Shown here one piece after another: positions 1 to 8,284 of a stretch of DNA of 64,000 nt (positions are counted from its first letter, which is position 1; every line of letters starts with the position of its first letter). The stretch is taken from NCBI RefSeq assembly GCF_035930445.1, contig NZ_CP142394.1:281501-345500 (forward strand). Direction: 5' to 3'. Position numbers and translations under genes: made by a program. The stretch is from Sphingopyxis chilensis (GTDB lineage Bacteria > Pseudomonadota > Alphaproteobacteria > Sphingomonadales > Sphingomonadaceae). The notes beneath the pieces were generated by a model. The model searched no databases, was not told where the DNA came from, and saw only the letters and a list, made by a program, of their open reading frames with translations.

Positions 1-533
1 TGCCGCCGCGCGAGGATGAGGTTGTAGGCGTAGAAGATGGCCGACAGGAACACCGCGCCGACGGCCAATAGAGCCTCGTCCGAATAATCGCTGCCGCCGA
101 GCTTGCCCGCGACGATGACGATCACCCCGCACAGGCCGAGCGCCGAGGCGGCTATCGAGCGCGGGCCGATCTTTTCGCCCAGAAAGATCGCGGCCATATA
201 GAGCGCCATCAGCGGCGCGACGAAGGCGAGCGCGATCGCCTCCGCCATCGGCAGCCGCGCGAGCGCCCAGAAGAAGCTGAGCGCCATGCCCGCGACGAAC
301 AGCGAGCGCCAGGCGTGGATTCGCATCGTCGCCTTGCCGGGCCATTTCGGGCGGCTGGCGAAATAGAGCGCGCCCGCAAGGAGCGTGCCGGTGCCGGTGC
401 GCCAGAGGACCGCGTTATACGCGCCGATGTCGATCGACAGCCCCTTCATCAGCACGTCCATCGCCGAAAAGGTCGCGATGCCCGCGCAGGCGATCAGGAA
501 GGGGAGGATGGGCGAGGGCGAATCGGGGCGCAT
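1..533 (-). CDS. DMT (EamA) family transporter, 3' end cut by window
   Basis: Inner-membrane drug/metabolite-type exporter; substrate unknown. Reading the minus strand from the ATG at 533 gives an uninterrupted frame to the window edge (about 177 codons). It has regularly spaced hydrophobic helices, an early TM starting ILPFLIACAG, and the segment LPMAEAIALAFVAPLMALYM typical of the first EamA repeat. The C-terminal half, expected for a family length of about 290 residues, lies outside the window. It is the last-read gene before the 550-731 repeat. EamA family membership is well supported; the transported compound cannot be inferred. Confidence 0.85.
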   Translation of the reverse strand, partial: MRPDSPSPILPFLIACAGIATFSAMDVLMKGLSIDIGAYNAVLWRTGTGTLLAGALYFASRPKWPGKATMRIHAWRSLFVAGMALSFFWALARLPMAEAIALAFVAPLMALYMAAIFLGEKIGPRSIAASALGLCGVIVIVAGKLGGSDYSDEALLAVGAVFLSAIFYAYNLILARR

Positions 534-549
534 GGTGGGGGCTTTATTC

Positions 550-731
550 TACCTTCTCCCTTGAGGGGAGAAGGATACGCAGCCTTGCCGCGAAGCGGTT
601 AGGCGGAGTTGGATGAGGGTGAGCGGAGCAAAGCTCCGCGCGAGCCTATGGCTCGCATACCCCTCACCCAGCTTCGACTAGCCAGCAAGCTGGCAAGTCT
701 TCGCATCCCTCTCCCCCAAGGGGAGAGGGTT
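550..731. repeat. intergenic palindromic repeat, CCTCTCCC family
   Basis: This block fills the space between the EamA gene and the SDR gene. Its outer arms are small hairpins (CCTTCTCCC..GGGAGAAGG at the left, CCCTCTCCCCC..GGGGAGAGGG at the right). Inner inverted pairs such as GCGGAGC/GCTCCGC and GCGAGCC/GGCTCGC lie between them. Related CCTCCCC/GGGGAGG modules recur at about 40833-40969, 44930-45002 and 46060-46081. It has no coding appearance. Confidence 0.7.
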
Positions 732-736
732 TGGCA

Positions 737-1516
737 CTATCGAAATGTCGCCTGCCCGGCACCGTCGATGTTGAGCTTTTGCCCCGAGCAATAGCTGTTC
801 GCATCGCTGACGAACCACACGACCGCCGCGGCGACGTCGGCGGGGACGGCGACGCGGCCGAAGGGCATTTTGGTGTCGAGGTGATGGATGTCCGCATTGC
901 CGGTGATCGCGCGCGAAAGCTTTTCGCCCATGTCGCTGACGGTGAGCGCGGGGGCGACGATGTTGACGCGGACGCCGTTCGCGAGTTCCTCCTTGGCGAG
1001 CGTGAGCGCGAGGGCTTCGCCCGCCGCTTTCGCCATCGTGTAGGGGGCGCCGTTCGGCGAGTTCACATAGGTCGCGATGCTCGAGATGATAATGATGTCG
1101 CTGCGTGCGTGGGTGCGGAGCTGCGGCAGCGCGAGGCGGCTGAGGCGGTGCGGGCCGGCGGCGTGGACGGCGAAGAGCTTGTCGACCTCCTCGGGGGTCG
1201 TTTCGGCGACGGAAAGCCCGCGGCTGGCGATGCCGGCGTTGTTGATCAGGATCGACATGGCGCCGAAGTCGGCCTCGATCGCAGCGACCATCGCGGCGCA
1301 CGCGGCTTCGTCGGTGACCGACGCCTGATAGGCCTTGGCCTTGCGGCCGAGTGCCTCGATCGCGGCGACGGTTTCGGCGGCGGCCTCTTCGCCGCGCGTA
1401 TAGTTGACCGCGACGTCTGCGCCGGCTTCGGCGAGGCCGATCGCGATGCCGCGGCCGATGCCGCGCGAGGCGCCGGTGACGAGCGCGACGCGCCCCGTAA
1501 GGTTCATCTCGGCCAT
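737..1516 (-). CDS. SDR family NAD(P)-dependent oxidoreductase (FabG-like)
   Basis: Short-chain dehydrogenase of 259 aa, the usual length for classical SDRs. It shows the N-terminal cofactor motif TGASRGIG (about residues 15-22), NNAG (about 91-94), the catalytic Ser in IIISSIA, and the YxxxK pair in YTMAKAAGE. This sets the fold and NAD(P)(H)-dependent alcohol/ketone chemistry, but not the substrate. It starts 10 bp after the stop of the thioredoxin-like gene, so the two probably share a transcript. FabG itself is possible, but nothing nearby belongs to fatty-acid synthesis, so I leave it unnamed. Confidence 0.9.
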   Translation of the reverse strand: MAEMNLTGRVALVTGASRGIGRGIAIGLAEAGADVAVNYTRGEEAAAETVAAIEALGRKAKAYQASVTDEAACAAMVAAIEADFGAMSILINNAGIASRGLSVAETTPEEVDKLFAVHAAGPHRLSRLALPQLRTHARSDIIIISSIATYVNSPNGAPYTMAKAAGEALALTLAKEELANGVRVNIVAPALTVSDMGEKLSRAITGNADIHHLDTKMPFGRVAVPADVAAAVVWFVSDANSYCSGQKLNIDGAGQATFR

Positions 1517-1526
1517 GTCTCTCTCC

Positions 1527-2015
1527 CTAATTCATCAGTTCATCATAGATGTCGTCGTCGCTTCGGCTCGCGGCGTTGCGCCATTTGGGGGCGGCCTTGC
1601 GGTTGAGGACATGGCCTTCGGCGTCGAGCACCGCGACGGTGGGCGTGCCCTTGATCCGGAAGCCGAAGCGCTTCGCCACTTCGGGATTGCGGCCCCAGCC
1701 CTTCACATGCGGCATGCCGATGTCGGCATAGACGATCTCGTAGCGGTCGCGGACGGGCGCGAAGCGGTCGGTGGCGATCAGGTTGGCGAGCCAGGCGCTG
1801 TCGTGGCAGCCGCCGGTGCCCATGACGAGGAGGACGGGCTTACCCGATTGCCGGGCGTTGACGAGCGCGGCGTCGATCGCGGGCATCGGGTCGGCGACGA
1901 AAGCGTCGCTCTTATAGGCATCCTCGACGCCGGGGATCGTGCGCTTCTCGCGGGCTGTGGCGGGCGCAAGCGCGAGCAGCGCGGTAGCGAAGGCGAGGGT
2001 GATCGGGTGCTTCAT
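1527..2015 (-). CDS. secreted thioredoxin-fold protein with a CXXS motif
   Basis: 162-aa protein starting at the ATG at 2015, followed by a signal peptide (MKHPITLAFATALLALAPATA). The upstream in-frame ATG at 2051 would bury that signal sequence. The body looks like a periplasmic thioredoxin-like protein: a strand LLVMGTGG, then Cys70-His-Asp-Ser73 where thioredoxins have CXXC, and a cis-Pro segment IKGTPTVAVLDAEG. With only one active-site Cys it should not act as a standard dithiol oxidoreductase. It may be a monothiol or isomerase-like protein, or purely structural. It is first in a likely two-gene unit with the SDR. Confidence 0.8.
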   Translation of the reverse strand: MKHPITLAFATALLALAPATAREKRTIPGVEDAYKSDAFVADPMPAIDAALVNARQSGKPVLLVMGTGGCHDSAWLANLIATDRFAPVRDRYEIVYADIGMPHVKGWGRNPEVAKRFGFRIKGTPTVAVLDAEGHVLNRKAAPKWRNAASRSDDDIYDELMN

Positions 2016-2071
2016 TTGCCGACGATAGGTTTTGCATGACGTTTCCGTCAACGTAAGATAGCCTTTGCCCT

Positions 2072-3589
2072 ATGAGCTGGGAAAAAGAGATTGACGAACT
2101 CGGGCATCGCCGCGCGATGGCCGAGAAGATGGGCGGCGAGGAAAAGGTCGCGCGGCAGCATGGGCGCGGCAAGATGGATGCGCGGGCGCGGATCGCGGGG
2201 ATCGTCGACCAAGGCAGCTTTCGCGAGATCGGAAAGATCGCGGGGCGCGGGACATATGGCGCCGATGGCGAGCTGGAAGACCTCGCGCCAAGCAATTTCA
2301 TCTTCGGGCGCGCGAATGTGGGCGGGCGGCCGGTGGTTGCCTCGGCCGACGATTTCACCGTACGCGGCGGCGCGGCCGATGCGGCGCTGCACCGCAAGTT
2401 CGTCCAGTGCGAGGCGATGGCGCATGAATATCGCCTGCCGCTGATCCGCATGATCGACGGCACCGGCGGCGGCGGATCGGTCAAGACGCTCGAGGATATG
2501 GGCTATACCTATATCCCGCATGTGCCGGGATGGCATGAGATCATCGCGAACCTCGATACGGTGCCGGTGGTCGCGCTCGCGCTCGGGCCGACCGCGGGGC
2601 TCGGCGCGGCGCGCGTCGTCGCGAGCCATTACAGCGTGATGGTGCGCGGGCTGTCGCAGCTGTTCGCTGCGGGGCCGGCCGTGGCGGCAGCGATCGGCGA
2701 TACGCTTGATCGCGAGGAGCTGGGCGGGACCGACGTGCATACGCGCAACGGGGTCGTCGATGACGAGGTGGCGAGCGAGGCCGAGGCGTTCGCGGCGGCG
2801 CGGCGCTTCCTGTCGTACCTGCCGTCGTCGATCCACGACCGGGCGCTCAGGACCGAATGCAGCGATCCGGTCGACCGGCGCGAGGGTTCGCTCCTGTCGA
2901 TCGTGCCGCGCGAGGCGAAGCAGGTTTATTCGATGCGGCGGATTACCGGCGCGGTGTTCGATCAGGGCAGTTTCTTCGAGATGGGCGCGCGCTGGGGGCG
3001 CGCGGTGATCACCGCGTTTGCGCGATTGGACGGCTATCCGGTTGCCGTACTCGCGAGCGATCCTTCCTATCTCGGCGGGTCTTGGGACGCGAAGACGAGC
3101 GAGAAGGCCGAGCGTTTCGTAAAAATGGCGGACCAGTTCCGGCTGCCGATCGTCCACCTGGTCGACAATCCGGGTTTCATGATCGGCGGCGAGGCCGAGC
3201 GGACCGGGACGATCCGCTACGGGGTGCAGGCGATGAACGCGATCTATCGCGCGAGCGTGCCGCTGGCGTCGGTCGTCGTGCGCCGCGCCTACGGCATCGC
3301 GGGGAGCGCGATGTCGAATGCCGAGCGTTTCCAGTATCGCTTCGCCTGGCCGTCGGGCGACTGGGGCAGCCTGCCGATCGAGGGCGGGGTCGAGGTCGCG
3401 TACAAGAGCGAGCTCGAGGCCGCCGAGGATCCGGCGGCGCATCTGGAGGCGATCCGCGCGCGATTGAACCGGGTGCGCTCGCCGTTCCGGACGGCGGAGA
3501 AATTCGGGGTCGAGGATATCATCGACCCGCGCGACACGCGGCCGCTGCTGTGCGAGTTCGCGGAATTGGCGTGGCGGGTGGTGCGATAA
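2072..3589 (+). CDS. acyl-CoA carboxylase beta (carboxyltransferase) subunit
   Basis: 505 aa with both crotonase-like halves of the biotin-dependent carboxyltransferase family (PccB/AccD5 type). Evidence includes RMIDGTGGGGSVKTLEDMG in the N half, and VHLVDNPGFMIGGEAERTG with RRAYGIAGSAMS in the C half (oxyanion-hole glycines). The expected reaction is transfer of CO2 from carboxybiotin to an acyl-CoA. No biotin carboxylase or biotin carrier gene lies next to it, so it must work with a distant alpha subunit or has a specialised role. Divergent from the thioredoxin-like gene, with 56 bp between the starts. Confidence 0.88.
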   Translation: MSWEKEIDELGHRRAMAEKMGGEEKVARQHGRGKMDARARIAGIVDQGSFREIGKIAGRGTYGADGELEDLAPSNFIFGRANVGGRPVVASADDFTVRGGAADAALHRKFVQCEAMAHEYRLPLIRMIDGTGGGGSVKTLEDMGYTYIPHVPGWHEIIANLDTVPVVALALGPTAGLGAARVVASHYSVMVRGLSQLFAAGPAVAAAIGDTLDREELGGTDVHTRNGVVDDEVASEAEAFAAARRFLSYLPSSIHDRALRTECSDPVDRREGSLLSIVPREAKQVYSMRRITGAVFDQGSFFEMGARWGRAVITAFARLDGYPVAVLASDPSYLGGSWDAKTSEKAERFVKMADQFRLPIVHLVDNPGFMIGGEAERTGTIRYGVQAMNAIYRASVPLASVVVRRAYGIAGSAMSNAERFQYRFAWPSGDWGSLPIEGGVEVAYKSELEAAEDPAAHLEAIRARLNRVRSPFRTAEKFGVEDIIDPRDTRPLLCEFAELAWRVVR

Positions 3590-3592
3590 TCT

Positions 3593-3622
3593 CGTCATTG
3601 CGAGCGCGGCGAAGCAATGACG
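3593..3622. repeat. shortened copy of the CGTCATTGCGAGCG repeat
   Basis: A 30-bp hairpin with arms CGTCATTGC and GCAATGACG. It looks like an internal-deletion derivative of the 80-100 bp repeat seen at six other places. It lies between convergent genes and could act as a weak terminator for both. Confidence 0.7.
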
Positions 3623-3626
3623 GGCG

Positions 3627-4478
3627 TTACCCCTCGACATTCTCCCGGAACCGGCGGCTGCCGCGCAGCGTCTCGCCGCTTTCGAGTTCGACGTCGAAAT
3701 CGCCGCTCTTGTGCGTGACGACGCGGCGCACCGCATCCTTGCGGACGAGGCGGCTGCGGTGGATGCGCGCGAAGCCCGCCTCTGCCAGTTCGGCCTCGAT
3801 GGCCGAGAGCGTGGCGCGGTGCAGCAGGCGCTGGCCGCGCCACGCGATCTCGACATAATTGCCCGCCGCAGCGACATGCTCGATCTCCGCGATCGGCAGG
3901 TGGTGCGTCACCGATCCGTCGCCGATCGCGAGCGTGGCGCGGGGTGTGGTTTCCGCCGGCGGGGCGGCGTAGCGCGCGATCAGCCACTGCATCAGGAAGA
4001 TGAGCAGGATGAGCTCGGCATAGGTCGCGAGATCCTTGCGCAATTCATACAGGATCGGCGTGCCGTCGGGCGATTCGAAATGATAGGTGCCGCCCGACAG
4101 CCGCCATGCGAGCATGCGAAAGCCCACCATCAGCGCGATATGGCCGAGCGACACCGGGATCGCGAGCGCGGCGTGGATCGCCGCCGTCGTGCCCCAGCCG
4201 AAGCGCGGGGGGCGAAAGAAGCGCACGCTGAACCAGCAGGCGATCATCATCAGCGACCAGGCGAGGAGGCTGGTGCTTTCGTAGGTCCACGCGGTCGACG
4301 CAGGCACTTCGCGGCCGAAGGCGTGGCGGTCGGCAAGATAGGAATAGACGTTCGAGGTGATGCGGATGAGCCCGTAGGCGAGCAGCACGCCGAACGCGAG
4401 CAGGGTCAGCACGCGCGGGGTGAACCCGTCCGTCCCGGCTCCGCCGCCGCTTGTCCCACGCCCATCCTTTTCCGTCAC
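3627..4478 (-). CDS. membrane-anchored LytTR family transcriptional regulator
   Basis: 283 aa. Four hydrophobic stretches (roughly residues 25-45, 68-88, 100-125, 163-180) are followed by a C-terminal LytTR DNA-binding domain (about 185-283). The latter contains IEHVAAAGNYVEI, LSAIEAEL and FARIHRSRLVRKDAVRRV, typical of LytTR beta strands and the recognition loop. It has no receiver domain, so any signal probably comes through the membrane part. Divergent from the acyltransferase gene at 4571; local control of that gene is plausible but not shown. Confidence 0.85.
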   Translation of the reverse strand: MTEKDGRGTSGGGAGTDGFTPRVLTLLAFGVLLAYGLIRITSNVYSYLADRHAFGREVPASTAWTYESTSLLAWSLMMIACWFSVRFFRPPRFGWGTTAAIHAALAIPVSLGHIALMVGFRMLAWRLSGGTYHFESPDGTPILYELRKDLATYAELILLIFLMQWLIARYAAPPAETTPRATLAIGDGSVTHHLPIAEIEHVAAAGNYVEIAWRGQRLLHRATLSAIEAELAEAGFARIHRSRLVRKDAVRRVVTHKSGDFDVELESGETLRGSRRFRENVEG

Positions 4479-4570
4479 ACCGGCTCCGCATCTCGTCCCG
4501 CCGGGATCGCCCGTCGGCCGCCTTTCCGATTAGCGGCTGTGGCAGGCCCCGGCAAAGGAGATTCGCGGCG

Positions 4571-5704
4571 ATGAACGGGACACGGCATTACGGCATGGAC
4601 TGGCTGCGCATCGGCGCGTTCGCCCTGCTGATCTTCTATCATATCGGCATGTATTTCGTGCCGTGGGGCTGGCATGTGAAGATCGCGCAGCCGAGGGACT
4701 GGGTGCAGATCCCGATGATGGCGACGAACAGCTGGCGGCTGCCGCTGCTGTTTCTCGTCTCGGGCTATGCGAGCGCGGCGTTGTTCGCCAAGATGGGCGG
4801 CGCGGGGTCGTTCATGCGGTCGCGGAGCGCGCGGCTGCTGGTCCCGCTCGCCTTTGGCATGGTCATTATCATCCCGGTGCAGCCGTGGATCGAGCTTGTC
4901 ACCCAGCATGGATATTCGGGAAGCTTCGGGCATTTCTGGCTCCACGATTATTTCCGCTTCGGGTCGCTGGAAGGCATCGTGCTGCCGACGTGGCAGCATC
5001 TGTGGTTCGTCGTCTATCTGTTTGCCTATACTGCGCTGGCCGCGCTGCTGCTCGCCGTCCTTCCGGCGCCGGTGCGCGCGCGCATCGCCGATGCCGTCGC
5101 GCGCTGGTTGGACGGATGGGGGATGCTCGCCACGCCCTTCGCCGCGTGGCTCTTCATCCTGTTCCTCTTTCCGGGGCATCGCGACACGCACGCGCTCATC
5201 GACGACGGGCCGGCGCACCTTCATTTCCTCGTCCCCTTCTTCATCGGCTGGCTGCTGCGTGTGCGCCCGGGGCTGTTCGAGGCCGTGGCGCGCTGCTGGC
5301 CCGCGGCGGCGGTGCTGGCGGTCGCCGCCTATGCCACTATCGCCTGGGCGATGTGGGCGGCGCCGGGCGACGGGCCGCCGCCAGCGGCGGTGATCACGCC
5401 GTTCATGGTCGTACGGCTGGTGCAGGGCTGGGCGACGATCGTCGCGCTGGTCGGGATCGCCGACCGATACGGGAATCGCGACCATCCGAAGCGCGCGATG
5501 CTCGCCGAGGCGGTCTTTCCCTTTTACATCATCCATCAGACGATCATCGTCGCGGTCGGCTGGTATTTGCTTCGCGCCGGGGTGAGCGCGATGCCGTCAT
5601 TCCTGATATTGGTTGCCGCGACGGTCATCGGCTGCTGGCTTTTCTATGCGATCGGGCGCAGCATCGGCTGGCTGCGGCCGCTGATCGGTCTCCAGCGCAA
5701 ATAG
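4571..5704 (+). CDS. acyltransferase family 3 membrane protein
   Basis: 377 aa starting at the ATG at 4571, preceded by AAGGAG with good spacing. The frame stays open to 4451, but that part lacks a ribosome site. It begins with the family hallmark YGMDWLRIGAFALLIFYHIG (catalytic His in the first TM helix) and has about ten TM segments, as in OatA/MdoC-type O-acyltransferases that modify envelope glycans. The acceptor is unknown. It is followed 13 bp later by a small membrane protein. Confidence 0.88.
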   Translation: MNGTRHYGMDWLRIGAFALLIFYHIGMYFVPWGWHVKIAQPRDWVQIPMMATNSWRLPLLFLVSGYASAALFAKMGGAGSFMRSRSARLLVPLAFGMVIIIPVQPWIELVTQHGYSGSFGHFWLHDYFRFGSLEGIVLPTWQHLWFVVYLFAYTALAALLLAVLPAPVRARIADAVARWLDGWGMLATPFAAWLFILFLFPGHRDTHALIDDGPAHLHFLVPFFIGWLLRVRPGLFEAVARCWPAAAVLAVAAYATIAWAMWAAPGDGPPPAAVITPFMVVRLVQGWATIVALVGIADRYGNRDHPKRAMLAEAVFPFYIIHQTIIVAVGWYLLRAGVSAMPSFLILVAATVIGCWLFYAIGRSIGWLRPLIGLQRK

Positions 5705-5717
5705 GGGGAGAGCGGGC

Positions 5718-5915
5718 ATGGGCGCGTTGAAAGGCATATTGGCGATCGTCGGCGTGGCGATGATCCTCGTCGGCGGGTTGTGGGCGTTGCAGGGGCTCGA
5801 CATCGTGCGTTGGCCAGCGAGCAGCTTCATGCTCGGCGATACGGTCTGGACGCGCAACGGCGTCGTGATGGCGGTGGTGGGCGTGGTGCTGGTCTGGTTC
5901 GCGCGCCGGAAATAA
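5718..5915 (+). CDS. small two-helix membrane protein
   Basis: 65 aa preceded by a GGGGGAG ribosome site. Two hydrophobic helices (about residues 5-25 and 47-62) flank a short loop containing SSFMLGDTVWTRNG, and the protein ends in RRK, which suggests a cytoplasmic C-terminus. Position and strand suggest cotranscription with the acyltransferase. I do not recognise a functional family. Confidence 0.65.
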   Translation: MGALKGILAIVGVAMILVGGLWALQGLDIVRWPASSFMLGDTVWTRNGVVMAVVGVVLVWFARRK

Positions 5916-5994
5916 TTACCGACTACAAATGTAGTTGATCTGTATTGCTAACATGATACACTCCGATCCGGCCGGGGCTGGATGGGAGACTGGA

Positions 5995-7104
5995 ATGATT
6001 CGTTCGTCGCATATTTTGCCTGCGTTGTTGCTCGCTGCCGCTATGGCTGCGGTCCCCTTGCTTGCGCTGTCTCCCGCGTTTGCAGCCGACGAGGCCGGCG
6101 CCGATCAGGTCGCCGAGACCTATGCGGCGCTGCTCGAGCGCGATTATGTCTATCCCGAAACGGGCCAGCGCTATGCCGATGCAATACGCGCCGCGATCGC
6201 GGCGGGTCGCTACCGGGGACTCTCCGGCGAGGCGCTGGGTTCGGCGATCGACAGCGACGTCAACGCGGTGTCACCCGACGGCCATTTGCGGCTGCGCGTG
6301 CCCGAAGCGGCGGCGGGCGCAGCGGCGCCCGCACCGGGCGGTGCGGCGCCGGTGCGGCGCCCGCCCAAGCTGCCCGTCGAGCAGGCGGGCTGGATCGCGC
6401 CCGGGATTGCTTTCGTGCGGTTCAACGTCTTTCCGATGGACGATGCGGTGACCGCTCAGGCGGCGAAGTTCATGGCCGACCATGCCGATGCCAAGGCGAT
6501 CATATTCGACATCCGCACGCACAATGGCGGCGGGCTCGACCAGATGGACGTGATTTTCCCCTGGTTGTTCGGCAAGGAAACGCGGCTGGTGACGATGGCG
6601 ACGCGCGCCTCGGTCGATGCCGAGGGCGGGTCGCCGATCGCGGGTATCGCCTCGATGCGGATGGCGAAGGGCGACGCGGGCATGATCGCGCGCGAGCATT
6701 GGGCGACGCCGAATGCCGACGCGCGCCTGCGTGATGCGAAGGTCTATGTGCTGACATCGGGCGCGAGCGCGTCGGCGGCCGAGCATTTCGCGCTGGCGAT
6801 GAAGCATACGGGGCGCGGCACGCTGGTCGGCGCGCCGACCGCGGGCGCCAATCATTTCGGGCGCGGCGAGGATCTGGGCGGCGGCTATGGCGCCTTCATC
6901 CCGGTCGGGCGCACCTATGACCCGGTCACGGGGAAGGATTGGGAGGGCGAGGGGGTGCTGCCCGACATCGCGGTGCCGCCCGCCGAAGCGCTGACGCGCG
7001 CGCTCACCGACCTGGGCATCGCGCCCACCGAGGCGAAGGCGCTCTCCGACGCGCATATGCCGAGCTGGCCGATGGAACGGCGGCGGCCGCGCGGCGCGCG
7101 CTGA
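5995..7104 (+). CDS. S41 family peptidase, exported
   Basis: 369 aa from the ATG at 5995, with GGGAGA upstream and a signal peptide ending near ALSPAFA. The first ~90 residues form the helical part seen in S41 proteins (VAETYAALLERDYVYPETG). The peptidase core contains IIFDIRTHNGGG, then TSGASASAAEHFALAMKH with the likely nucleophile Ser260, and GTLVGAPTAGANHFG. The Lys that pairs with Ser in CtpA/Prc-type enzymes is absent at the aligned place, as in the IRBP/tricorn-like S41B branch. Likely periplasmic; substrate unknown. A related S41 gene is at 19830. Confidence 0.85.
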   Translation: MIRSSHILPALLLAAAMAAVPLLALSPAFAADEAGADQVAETYAALLERDYVYPETGQRYADAIRAAIAAGRYRGLSGEALGSAIDSDVNAVSPDGHLRLRVPEAAAGAAAPAPGGAAPVRRPPKLPVEQAGWIAPGIAFVRFNVFPMDDAVTAQAAKFMADHADAKAIIFDIRTHNGGGLDQMDVIFPWLFGKETRLVTMATRASVDAEGGSPIAGIASMRMAKGDAGMIAREHWATPNADARLRDAKVYVLTSGASASAAEHFALAMKHTGRGTLVGAPTAGANHFGRGEDLGGGYGAFIPVGRTYDPVTGKDWEGEGVLPDIAVPPAEALTRALTDLGIAPTEAKALSDAHMPSWPMERRRPRGAR

Positions 7105-7117
7105 CCGCCGCGCGCGC

Positions 7118-7585
7118 CTATTTGCCGAGCGCGAAGCTGGTCGAGGCGAGGAATTTCCAGCCGCCGTCGCCGCGCACCAGCGTTTCGACGATCGCTTCCT
7201 TGCCCCAGTCGGGCTTTTCGGTGCCGCGCTGGCTGACCACGGTCAGCGCATAGGTGACGACGGCGGTGTTGCCGCTGAGCGAGATCGATTGCGGGGCCAG
7301 CTCATATTGGATGACCTTGCCCTGTGTCGTCTGGAACTTGGTCCAGCGGACGGTCGCATCCTTGCCGCGCGGTGCGGCGAATTCGGACGACCAGGTGATC
7401 ATCTGCGGATCGGCATAGTTGGCGGGCCATTTGCCGTTCTGCGCGACATCGTCGACCCAGCTTTGCTCGACGATTTTCCATGCCTCGGCCTGCTCGGCCG
7501 ACCATGTCGGCATCTGGGCGCCGGCGACCGGCGCCGTCGCCATGACAAAAAGGGCCGCCGAAGCGGCGAACATCATCCTGTTCAT
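7118..7585 (-). CDS. secreted SnoaL/NTF2-like protein
   Basis: 155 aa from the ATG at 7585, preceded on the minus strand by AGGGGA, with a signal peptide ending GAQ at about residue 24. The pattern is one helix-rich part (AEQAEAWKIVEQSWVDD), then strands SGNTAVVTYALTVVSQRG and VETLVRGDGGWKFLASTSF. This fits the cone-shaped SnoaL-like / DUF4440 fold. Such proteins are small ligand-binding or enzyme domains of uncertain role. Convergent with the S41 peptidase gene, 13 bp apart. Confidence 0.7.
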   Translation of the reverse strand: MNRMMFAASAALFVMATAPVAGAQMPTWSAEQAEAWKIVEQSWVDDVAQNGKWPANYADPQMITWSSEFAAPRGKDATVRWTKFQTTQGKVIQYELAPQSISLSGNTAVVTYALTVVSQRGTEKPDWGKEAIVETLVRGDGGWKFLASTSFALGK

Positions 7586-7746
7586 GCTATTTCCCCTGTT
7601 GTCGCCGGCTCCCGTTGAGGGAGCCCGACTCGCTCGGAAAGGCGCGGCCCGGCGACAGGAAAGCATGATTCGAGGGGGCTCGCAAACGGCGGCACCGGCG
7701 TGCTGTAATCGTTCGCTATTATCCGGAGGGACTTTCCCGACGGCTG

Positions 7747-8163
7747 CTAATCCGGGCGCAGATAGGGCAAATTGTCGCGAAAAGCGGCCTCGATATTGTT
7801 GCCGTCGGGATCGAGCAGGAAGGCGCCATAATAGCCCGCGGCGCCCTCGCGCGGGCCGGGCGCGCCATGGTCGGTGCCGCCCGCGGCGATGCCCGCTGCA
7901 TGGAACGCCTGCACCGCGTCCTTCGACGGCGCGATGAAGGCGATGTGCATCTGGTTGATGCCGGTGCGCGAGCCTTCGGCCCAATAACTCGGGCGGAGCG
8001 TGCCGACCCAGAGATAGGGGATCGGTTCTTCCCTGCTCTTTCCGAAGACGAAGGCCTGTTCGCCGTTGTCGGCGGTGACGAGGCCGAGCGGCTTGCCGAT
8101 CGCCTCGTAGAAGGCACGGGCGCGGGCAAGGTCGCCAACGACGATTCCGGTGTGGTCGAACAT
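7747..8163 (-). CDS. VOC (glyoxalase/bleomycin resistance) family protein
   Basis: 138 aa from the ATG at 8163. It has the paired beta-alpha-beta-beta-beta modules of the vicinal-oxygen-chelate fold: FDHTGIVVGDLARARAFYE at the N-terminus, HIAFIAPSKDAVQAFHAAG in the middle and YYGAFLLDPDGNNIEAAF near the end. These give the usual His/Glu metal-ligand positions. The substrate is not predictable. A perfect EcfG-type promoter (8172-8196) lies just upstream, so it is probably a general-stress gene with a very short or absent leader. Confidence 0.85.
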   Translation of the reverse strand: MFDHTGIVVGDLARARAFYEAIGKPLGLVTADNGEQAFVFGKSREEPIPYLWVGTLRPSYWAEGSRTGINQMHIAFIAPSKDAVQAFHAAGIAAGGTDHGAPGPREGAAGYYGAFLLDPDGNNIEAAFRDNLPYLRPD

Positions 8164-8171
8164 GGCGGGGG

Positions 8172-8196
8172 AACGCGTGGGACGACCCTCTGTTCC
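8172..8196 (-). promoter_or_regulatory. EcfG-type promoter before the VOC gene
   Basis: On the minus strand: GGAAC, 16 bp, CGTT. This matches the alphaproteobacterial general-stress (EcfG) consensus exactly in both boxes. The CGTT box ends 8 bp before the ATG at 8163, which would give an almost leaderless mRNA. The -35 box touches the neighbouring palindromic repeat. Confidence 0.7.
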
Positions 8197-8275
8197 GTTT
8201 GTGTCGAGCGAAGTCGGGACACCGGGAGGTTGCACATAACCAATGGGCGTCTCGACTTCGCTCGATGCGAACGGG
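8195..8275. repeat. palindromic repeat, TCGAGCGAAGTCG family
   Basis: Two imperfect inverted arms of about 26 bp (left contains GTCGAGCGAAGTCGGGAC, right contains GTCTCGACTTCGCTCGA) are separated by about 28 bp. The block fills the gap between the VOC and GNAT genes. I saw only this copy in the window. Confidence 0.7.
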
Positions 8276-8284
8276 ATTTGGAAG

